DNA of 30,848 bases from Mesostigma viride (Eukaryota > Streptophyta > Mesostigmatophyceae > Mesostigmatales > Mesostigmataceae), in the NCBI GenBank assembly GCA_009746045.1, contig RPFO01001149.1, positions 1-30,848 on the forward strand, read 5' to 3'. Positions 9,997 to 16,106 of this stretch are shown here, piece after piece. Numbering within the stretch: position 1 is the stretch's first letter; each line of letters begins with the position of its first letter. The position numbers and the translations under genes were made by a program. The notes under the pieces were generated by a model that had not been told where the DNA came from, did not search any database, and saw only the letters and a list, made by a program, of their open reading frames with translations.

Positions 9997-11845
9997 GCTC
10001 GGAGAAGGAAGAGGTTTACGAGGAGGAAGAGGGGGAGGAGGAAGAGGGGGAGGAGGATATTGCTGAGGGGCACCCGCCCGGGGTGGGTGGGGGGCAGGCG
10101 GAGGGGGAGAAAGGGGATGGGGATGGGGAGGAGGGAGGAGGGGGGAGGGGGAGAGGGACGGGGGAGGAGATGGAAGGGGAGGGAAAAAGCGCAGTCGGGA
10201 TGATGGAGGCTCGCGGGAGGAGACAATGGGGGGGATGAAGACAAAAGGGGGGGAGGTAAGCGCCAGCGTGCTGGTGAAGGAGACTCGAGGCCTGTCGTTG
10301 GAAACGCCGGCGGGCGTATCTGTGATGAGGAGGGGGATCGCCAGCGGGAGGGAGGCTCGCGGCCTGTTACTGGAAACGCCGGCGGGCGTATCTGTGATGA
10401 GGAGGGGGATCGCCAGCAGGAAGGAGGCTCGCGGCCTGTTACTGGAAACGCCGGCGGGCGTATCTGTGATGAGGATGGGGATCGCCAGCAGGAAGCAGGC
10501 TCGCGGCCTGTTACTGGTAGCGCCGGCGGGCGTTCCCGATTTACGGGAGGCGGTCGTGTCCAACAGGTGGGAATGAGGCCTCGTCAGGATTCATGGGGAC
10601 CCCCGGTTGAGGGGACCCCCGCCCTCGCCTCGGTTTCTTTGGGTCTGGGTGACGATCCCGTACCGTCGTCAGGAAGGACGGTTGTGATGACTTTGCCCCC
10701 CCGCTCGACGGGGATGGAGCAATGCCCGAACACGATACTGCTGAATGAGGATGACGATCCGGAGCCGTCGGCTGACACGGATTTTGTTGCGAGCACCCCA
10801 CTGCAGAAGAGGGTATTGGAGGCTCGTAACGTGGAGGGTCCGCCGAAAGTCTCAGGTGGAGGGCCGGCGTTTGCCGGATTGATGCGCCCGACTGAGGTGG
10901 TCGATGTTGAGGCGCCGCCAGGGACATCGGCCGGACACTATACCGCATTGATGGAGCCCTTCGATCGACCAAGGATGCCCTTCCACGCTCCAACGGTACA
11001 TTCGGCCGGTAAATTTCATTTTCAATAAACGAGTTTAATAAGTACCTTAATATATATTTCTACATAAGTTTTTTTGCATCAGTCCATGGCTTCATTGATT
11101 TCTCACACGACCCTTCCGTATTCATGTTAATTGGCATGTGCTTACGTGCAGGGAAAGGCGAAGAAGAAACTCCAGTTCGGTTTCCCCGTGGATCCGCGTC
11201 TGGGACTGTGTCCAGAGAGGCCGGCCGTGTTGTTGGCCAGGCCGCGGTCGGCGAACCAGTTGCACAACCGGGGGCGGGAGGGGACGAGCTCCCACCCAAC
11301 GCACCAACCACGCACCAGCCTTACCGTGCGGTCAGCCAGAAAAAACGTACGAAGAGTTGATGGCAGAGGCGGCGGCTGCGCAGGGGCAGAAGGCAAAACG
11401 TCGGGGAGGGGGCAGGCGAGGGGCGGGGCAGGAGACGGAGGGTGCCGACGAACCTGCACAGCCGCAGAAGGGTGGTGGTCAGGGCAGAGATGCGACGGCC
11501 GAAAACCGAATCAGGGACGTTCGGCCGGACGTCCGGATGCGCTTTATGGATGGCGCGAAACTGAGTCGCGGAGGTTGGAGTTCGAAATGGGTAGACGACG
11601 TGTGCATAAACTGGGAGCACAAGTACCCCAAGAAGGAAGATTTTCCGCTCTTTGGCACCCTCCTGGGCAAAGAGAGGGAGAAGGTGGTGTTCAGATGGTT
11701 TGATGAAGGGCACGACCTCGGTTGGAGTAATGAGTGCGAGCAAAAGTTTCGTTTCCCTCTGAAGTTCGCTAGAGAACATGTTACTCTCCTGAAGGAAGGC
11801 GCCAGCTGGGACAACATTCCTTCATATCGACCTGGCAAGCGATGA
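4828..11845 (+). CDS. Large eight-exon gene, ~1,830 aa protein of unknown function
   Basis: Proposed exons: 4828-5502, 5624-5680, 5808-5888, 6013-6519, 6962-8149, 8406-10255, 10567-11008 and 11152-11845. All introns have GT...AG ends; the first six are phase 0 and the last is phase 1. Most donors are GTAAGT-like; that of exon 2 is GTACAT and that of exon 7 is GTAAAT. The frame closes only if one A is missing from the runs at 10184-10188 and near 11341-11346, so the copy is either broken or carries consensus errors. The ATG at 4828 follows GTGTTGCAG. Exon 1 has a possible nuclear signal (PHKRAREG) and Ala/Pro-rich sequence; exons 2-3 are low complexity; exon 4 is helical and Lys-rich; exons 5-6 hold the globular part; exon 6 ends acidic; exon 8 holds a conserved-looking C-terminus. 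I recognise no family. Introns 3-6 hold hairpin motifs. Splice joins are predicted by eye. Confidence 0.6.
5943..5964 (+). repeat. Hairpin motif copy in intron 3 of the large gene
   Basis: Sense-oriented copy (arms ACGAC/GGCGT, centre GGCC) inside the 5889-6012 intron, between a GTAAGT donor and a TTGCAG acceptor. Confidence 0.8.
6013..6519 (+). CDS. Exon 4 of the large gene: helical Lys-rich segment
   Basis: 169 in-frame codons between TTGCAG and GAG|GTAAGT. It begins Gly-rich, then becomes charged and helical (FKEQADAYQLKKLAKWVV; KALIKWMEENLFEGKGKERK) and ends Lys/Ala-rich (KIAKGSKKAAEAAA). It could be a nucleic-acid or protein-binding helical domain, but no family is recognised. It is the first sizeable globular-looking part of the predicted protein; exon 1 and the two small exons before it are mostly low complexity. 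Confidence 0.6.
6520..6961 (+). repeat. Intron 4: three tandem ~151-bp units, each with a hairpin motif
   Basis: The intron consists of three tandem copies of a roughly 151-bp unit. Each begins with a donor-like GAATGAG|GTAAGT block followed by CTACCTCTGTTGTGAGGG-like sequence and one motif copy (6576, 6727 and 6879). Unit 2 has lost the donor (GAGCCAAGTG at 6668-6677); unit 3 keeps it at 6823. The acceptor is CGCAG at 6957-6961. The duplication therefore copied the 5' splice site along with the motif. Confidence 0.85.
6962..8149 (+). CDS. Exon 5 of the large gene: 396-codon globular domain, unknown
   Basis: Open for 396 codons from CGCAG|TAC to AAG|GTAAGC. The first part has a Lys/Gly-rich linker (KALKGKGKGKEVEV) and an acidic patch (SQDDDDILD). 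The remainder is well-mixed globular sequence with recurrent Trp and Phe (VIPVWRYSFQFLADRCPNSF; FLVLDGNHFTTLIKSVKF; EEWATDWTNFGG). No catalytic signature is recognised. The coding quality is good: a long uninterrupted frame, balanced composition, and in-phase splice sites at both ends. Confidence 0.65.
8150..8405 (+). repeat. Intron 5: three tandem ~68-bp units, each with a hairpin motif
   Basis: Motif copies start at 8158, 8227 and 8294, spaced 69 and 67 bp, each followed by related sequence (TATAAGTGGTTTTCTTGT-like, then TATGCCAT and GGTCAAGAT). The second and third copies read GATGCGACC instead of GTTGCGACC. The acceptor is GATGCAG at 8399-8405. Confidence 0.85.
8406..10255 (+). CDS. Exon 6 of the large gene: large globular region with poly-Asp tail
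   Basis: Open from GCAG|GTT at 8406 to a TGA at 10236-10238. If one A is missing from the run at 10184-10188, the frame instead continues through a basic/acidic segment (GKKRSRDDGG) to a consensus donor GAG|GTAAGC at 10256, matching the phase-0 pattern. Notable parts: helical region at about 8700-9240; FAVLDLTAD at about 9614-9640; RVLLVFGLPAHIRRW at about 9786-9830; then about 18 consecutive Asp from a GAT microsatellite at 9942-9997 and a Glu/Gly-rich tail. The DLTAD...VLLVFGLP spacing faintly recalls a Rossmann-type methyltransferase but lacks a true DPPY/NPPF motif. Function unknown. Confidence 0.6.
10256..10566. repeat. Intron 6: four tandem 72-bp units with reversed hairpin motifs
   Basis: A GAAACGCCGGCGGGCGTATC block occurs at 10301, 10373 and 10445, with a diverged copy at 10517, exactly 72 bp apart. 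These are the hairpin motif in reverse complement relative to the gene, the only antisense copies I found. Being 72 bp (24 codons), the array stays open in some frames and could pass for a repeat protein. The donor and acceptor consensus on either side (GAG|GTAAGC; CCAACAG|GTG) favours an intron. Confidence 0.7.
10567..11008 (+). CDS. Exon 7 of the large gene: Pro/Ser/Asp-rich linker
   Basis: Open between CCAACAG|GTG and CCG|GTAAAT. It holds two related 25-30 residue blocks (GDDPVPSSGRTVV and DDDPEPSADTDFV), suggesting internal duplication. The phase-1 end matches the phase-1 start of exon 8 (G|GG gives Gly). If the donor is skipped, the frame reads six more codons to TAA at 11026-11028, overlapping an AATAAA at 11024-11029, so an alternative short C-terminus by intronic polyadenylation is possible. 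Confidence 0.45.
11152..11845 (+). CDS. Exon 8 (last) of the large gene: conserved-looking C-terminus
   Basis: Starts behind TTACGTGCAG. The first 65 codons are disordered (Gly/Ala/Pro/Arg). The frame then hits TGA unless one A is added to the A6 run at about 11341-11346; after that shift it continues as TYEELMAEAAAAQG through a basic linker to a globular tail containing FPLFGTLLGKEREKVVF and LGWSNECEQKFRFP, ending at TGA 11843-11845. LF..LL...V...LGWSNE is weakly reminiscent of the C-terminal motif region of beta-class DNA methyltransferases, but the glycine motif is absent. No polyadenylation signal is obvious after the stop. Confidence 0.5.
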
Positions 11846-12342
11846 TGGGCGAGGACTTTGCACGAAATCGCGTTTTGCACGTAATTGCCCACCGCAACGT
11901 GGAGAAATGCAGATGTACATAGTAGTTGGATCAGTTACCGTGACTTTGGGCAGTTTAGTAGTTGGGGTGACGTGTCCAATGTATATATGGTGGGGCGCGT
12001 CCAAGGGGGTCCACGCTGATTGAGCACTTGCATGTGTTCTTTCAACATATTCGGACATGTATGAAATGAATAAATTGTTTGGACGATTGCAAATTGATTG
12101 ATTGAAGAATGAGATACCATTAATAATTGAAAAATGTAAAACCTCATTGTGAATTTGTACTTCAAACTTTCACATGCATGCCCCAAATTGTGCATTTGTG
12201 CAGGTTTTAATTATGAGAAGTAGCATTTCTCTACAAATATTGAGAAATTTAGGGGCACTTGGGGTTGTTGGCCATGTTCATTCATGATAAAATGGACTTT
12301 TTATGCTGTAAAATCATATTCCACTAGTCCAAAACGCTGCTT
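11846..12342. other. Intergenic stretch, no gene seen
   Basis: AT-richer sequence with no convincing ORF on either strand. Part of it (12235-12325) is a dispersed repeat found inverted at the far right of the window. Confidence 0.6.
12235..12325 (+). repeat. Dispersed repeat, inverted copy at 30721-30813
   Basis: Shares AATTTAGGGGCACTT, CATTCATGAT and CATATTCCACT blocks in the same order with the reverse complement of 30721-30813, with small indels between them. Both copies are non-coding. It is probably the same family of unclassified repeat. Confidence 0.7.
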
Positions 12343-13486
12343 TCATGACGTCAAAAGTACCAGCAATGGCCCTAGGTTGGAGCAGTAGATGTTGGGGACG
12401 CCCACTATGGAAACAAAATAGTGCTTGGCGCCCTCAAACCTTCGTTGCAGGTAAGCCATCCGTTCCCCATTAAAGAAGTCGGTGTGATCAGCTAACTTCT
12501 CTTTGAAAGCCTCCCACCGGGCCCGGTCAGTGGTCCGATAAGACAAGATGGCATCCTTTAACTTCCGGCAGCGGGAGCACTCACCCATAACTTTCGTGCG
12601 ATATTTCTCAATCCGGACTCGCATGCTTACTCTCACTGCTTCAAAAATTTTCCTGAAAAGCGACATGCTAACTACAGGTGTTCCGTAGTCCTGCTGCTCT
12701 GCAGTGTAGTCCGAGTATAAAGTCTTCTTGCACGGTTGCTCAATGATGCTGGCGCCATCCCGGGGATCCTTCTCAACTGCTGGGCAGAACCAACGCCGAA
12801 TCCACAGCTCACAAAGCGCCTTGGCCTCCCCAATCTTGGCAGACACTGACCGGGATACCCCAATGCGCCGTCCAGCAGTGCTACCCAAGCCGGACTCCAA
12901 ATCACGATCGCCATGCAAAGGTCGAGGGCGGGTTGTCTCCTTGACAGCCGTGTGCCACACATGCCGGGTTGATATACAAAGCACGGCGGAAAGCGGCTTC
13001 ATACATGCGATGCCGAAACGGGGTTGCCGACTCTGGCTGATGCCTGTCAGCTGGGTAAGTAACGTAGCCATCCACTGCGAAAAGGAAGCCCTCGTCTCGA
13101 CTGCGTTTGTGACGCAAGCTCCCCGGAATTTCATCTTCTTTCTGACCCGCTTGGTAAAGCTGGTTCGATATGAAATGTTTCCGATCCGCAGGCTTCTTAG
13201 ACCACATGTCGGTCCTCATCGCTCTTATCTCCTCGAAATGCACGCTTCGCAAACAATGGCGGCCACACCCACAGTCCCAGTCCCTGCTAAGTGCCGCAGC
13301 ACAGGACGCATCCGTGGTGCATTTCGCTAAGACGGCGGCAGCGCTAAGACGGAGCCCTCGTCTCGCCATGACGAGCAACACGACCACCAGGACAAGCAGC
13401 GAGAATAGCATTCCAATAACCTGCGCCCCCGCATCGGGCTCCATAATGCCCAGGCCCTTCATGGCTTTAGGAACTGCGTAATACAT
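12343..13486 (-). pseudogene. Frameshifted transposase-like gene relic
   Basis: Two overlapping minus-strand frames make one protein. The upstream frame (from 13486) has a hydrophobic segment (VIGMLFSLLVLVVVLLVMA), then CGCGRHC...R and KHFISNQLYQAGQ, and ends near FRRA. The downstream frame continues with CISTRHVWHT, GSTAGRRIGVSRS and a Cys pair (GECSRCRKL) followed by HTDFFNGERMAYLQRRFEGA. The order C..C, FI..L, FR, GR, C..C, H...R..Y is typical of the N-terminal half of DDE-type transposase-like proteins widespread in plants, algae and animals. The switch at about 12977-12985 needs one T removed. The catalytic core is missing: the frame ends at 12343. A truncated, frameshifted relic is the best call; the exact superfamily is not assigned. 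Confidence 0.55.
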
Positions 13487-13516
13487 GGCTTTAGGAACTG
13501 CGTAATATTATACGGC

Positions 13517-13668
13517 CGCCCCCTCCCCCTCCCCCTCCCCCTCCCCCTTCCCCTCCCCTCCCCCTCCCCATCCCCCTCCCGCTTCCATCGCTTCCATCGC
13601 TTCCATCGCTGGTGCTTCCATCGCTGGTTCATTATCCCCTTGCTTCCATCGCTGGTTCATTATCCCCT
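13517..13668. repeat. C-rich and CTTCCATCG tandem repeats
   Basis: 13517-13580 is a CCCCCT-type low-complexity run. It passes into short tandem CTTCCATCG repeats and then two copies of a CTTCCATCGCTGGTTCATTATCCC unit (about 13615-13668). No coding potential. Confidence 0.85.
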
Positions 13669-13984
13669 ACATGTAAAGACCATCGTGCATTCTGGAGTAC
13701 AATTATGGGTGGTGTGCCGGTGTGCCGGTGTGCCGGTGTGCCGGTGTGCCGGTGTGCCGGTGTACCGTTGTGCCGGCCAGTGATTGGCCCGTTGCAGATT
13801 TGCTGACATGAGCCTAATAAAAATTGGCCGCAAATTCGTCCGGTCGCACGTGGGCACAAGATTTGCGGCCAATTTTTACTAGGCTGCATATCAGAAAATC
13901 AGCAACGGGCCTATCACTGGCCGGCACACCGGTACACCGGCACACCGGCACACCGGCACACCGGCACACCGGCACACCACCCAT

Positions 13985-15965
13985 TAATTAATTAATTAAA
14001 CTCGTGCTCCCGTTGGGGAGTCACGGAGCACCGAAGTGCTTTTAATCCCTGTGTGTGCACTACAGGAGAAAGGGCAGAGACCCCCAGTCTCCTTCATGCC
14101 AAAGGCATGCCACAGCTGCAATCGGGCGCGGCTAGCTAAAAGGACAGGCTAACGATCCGGCAAACTGTGGGTGCAATAAGACCCATGTGAGCATGTCATA
14201 GCAAGGAGCGTGGGCAAGTAATCTGAACATAGCCAGGGCGTAGCATGGCTGTACTAGAACTAGGCTAAGGCTATGGCTGGTTGTGTACCGTGCGTTGGCG
14301 GCACGTGACTAGGTTTGTTGGCACAGCTAGGCAAACATTCTAGGCATGGCTGCCTTAGCGACAGTGACTCCAATGGTTACAAGCTAGGGCTATTGCTATT
14401 CTAGCCCGCTGGGGGCGTCCACATCTTGTGGTTGATCATCAGGTCCCCGCCCCTCCAGTACACCTTGGGCTTCTGGGGGTCCTGCTTATGGCGGAGGTAT
14501 TCCGGCCACAGGTCGCGTCGCTGCTGTTGCTGAGCGGGGTTAGGTCGTCATCCAGCGTCCAGGTGAGGTCGTGCAACCGCTTGCCACGAGAGAGGAACCG
14601 CTGCTTATCCTCAGGGGAGAGGAAGGTGAGCAGGACTGGTGGGGTGGCCGCCTTGTCCCGTGAGTGGGGAAGGCGGTGGCACCCACGCAGTTCTACCTCA
14701 CCTACCAGGCCCATGAGGGTAAGAAGCTGTTTCTTGATCTCGTCAGCAAGGGAGGTTGACGTCTCACCTGGCTTCTGGGGGAAGCGACGTAGCACCACTC
14801 GGCACTCGCGGCGAGCGCGATCGGTGACCTCCCGTTGCTGGGCCTGGCGGTGGTCCTCCAGCTCCTGGAGCTTCGTGGCGATGGCGTCGGTGGTGGAGGC
14901 GGTCGCTGTCCGCAGCAGGTCCGCGTAGGAGAGCGGGAGGTCACCAGCATCCTGCCGGGGTGGCTGGGAGGCAATGGTGGCCGTCTGCTCCGCTAGCTTT
15001 GGGACCTGTGTGGCCAGGGCCTCGGTGTGGGCGGTGATGGCCTCAAGCTTCTTCATGAGCACGCCGCACTTGCCTTCCACCTGGTTAAGGCGAGAGACAA
15101 GTGCAGCATGCGTTTCCGAAGCCTGCGCCGCGGTGTGTAGCGCCGTGAACTGTGGTTGTAGCTTGTGGACGACCTTGGTTTCCACGTTGGAGACCCGGGC
15201 CTCGACCGTGTTGAGCGTGGTGTTCAGCGAGGTCATCTTCTCGGCCAGCGGCCAGGTCACGTGCTCCTCCAGCACTGCGCGGATGTCATCCTTGCAGAGG
15301 GAGGAAGCCGATGGGGCTGCCGGCTGTGCGGGGGCTGGGGCGTTGAGTGCGTTCCAAAGTTCTCTGTGGATGGCGCCGAAGCTGCGCTGGTAGTAGCTGG
15401 TCAAGATAGACTCGCGTTGGCGGGATTCGGCACAGGTGTAGAGCCAGGACGTGTCGCGGTAGTCGATAGCCGCCCTTGTCCAGGGCACAAAGAGCTTCCG
15501 CTCCTGTGTGAGGAACTGGAGAACTTCGACGACTTCCTGCGGCGACAGCTGCTGCCACTCGAGGAGGGAGAACATTCCGTCGCCGGGCAAGAATTTGCTC
15601 CATTTGTGGCGATCGTGGCATGGTTTCTTGGGCTCAGGCGAGGCGCTTGGCGAGGGTTTGGCGGGTAAGCCTGGCGGCTGAACAATGGCGAGGGCGAGAG
15701 GGTTGGGCTGGGCGCTGGGAAGCTGTGCCAGCTCCTTTTCCAGCCCTCGTTTTGCTTTGGTAGTCGTCATAGCTGGTCACGTGCGTAACTTTGTCTATAC
15801 TGCGTGGCAGCCGTAACCGTTTATACTGGCAAGTGCGTCTTAGAAAGGCGCATCGAATGCAAGTGGTCTGACCGAATTTGGGGCTCAGACGCAAAAGATC
15901 TGAACTCCGCCGTCAGCCATACCGCCGTCAGCCATTTTCGTCAGCGGCATTTTCGTCAGCGGAAG
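13985..15965 (-). mobile_element. ORF1-only (HAL1-like) non-LTR retroelement with target duplication
   Basis: Read on the minus strand: about 195 bp of 5' UTR, one ORF (15770 to 14401), about 390 bp of 3' UTR, a terminal stem-loop (CTCCCCAACGGGAG, within 14001-14030) and a TTAA-repeat tail. An 11-bp duplication, ACACCACCCAT, flanks it (13974-13984 and 15966-15976), the mark of target-primed insertion. No reverse transcriptase follows ORF1. The partial second copy at 21193-21838 shows the same ORF1-to-3' UTR junction, so the ORF1-only layout is a family feature and not a local deletion. It would need enzymes supplied in trans. Confidence 0.75.
14401..15770 (-). pseudogene. LINE ORF1-like nucleic-acid-binding protein, one-base frameshift near its end
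   Basis: The frame is open for over 400 codons from ATG 15770. It has a Pro-rich head, a helical region with heptad-like spacing consistent with a coiled coil (TTLNTVEARVSNVETKVV; AALVSRLNQVEGKCGVLMKK), then an RRM-like part (ECRVVLRRFP ... PVLLTFLSPEDKQRFL) and a C-terminal domain. This order matches L1-type ORF1 proteins, which bind RNA and act as chaperones in retrotransposition. At 14536-14539 it has four G where the second copy (21759-21763) has five. The missing base shifts the frame, so the last 45 or so residues differ from the other copy's ending (LWPEYLRHKQ...MWTPPAG, stop at 14401-14403). The uncorrected frame stops at 14439. Confidence 0.7.
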
Positions 15966-16106
15966 ACACCACCCATAATTGATTGTACTCCGTGCCATGG
16001 TGCCACCACCGACTCAATAATTCGTGCACTTGGATGCATTTCGTGGAAATTTTCAGCCATTCTGGCCAGGTATTGGCCGGTAGTTCGGAAATCCGGATAG
16101 CTGAGA

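Larger units (their letters stand above)
13694..15991. mobile_element. Fold-back (large inverted repeat) element, interrupted
   Basis: The left arm starts GGAGTACAATTATGGGTGG (13694), runs through an 8-bp GGTGTGCC minisatellite (13709-13775) and unique sequence GGCCAGTGATTGGCCCGTTGC...AAATTGGCCGCAAAT. The right arm (13862-13984) is the inverted counterpart, including a CCGGCACA minisatellite. The loop is about 28 bp near 13834-13861. The expected terminal ACCCATAATT..GTACTCC is found only at 15973-15991, because the retroelement 13985-15965 has landed inside the right terminus. The two termini differ by a 4-bp CAAT indel. No transposase is inside, so this is a non-autonomous fold-back or MITE-like element. 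Target duplication of the fold-back itself is not clear. Confidence 0.75.

Noticed and set aside
10226-10576. Plus-strand ORF with ETPAGVS repeats and a minus-strand counterpart
   Set aside because: It is the 72-bp motif array between a good donor and acceptor, so an intron is more likely. Kept as a question rather than a gene.
650-11845. Integrated giant-virus or polinton region with capsid genes
   Set aside because: No capsid, packaging ATPase, DNA polymerase or protease was recognised. The MYND and Cys/His fingers alone do not establish it.
14428-15668. Plus-strand ORFs opposite the ORF1-only element
   Set aside because: They mirror the ORF1 reading frame; the minus-strand protein has the expected ORF1 domain order.
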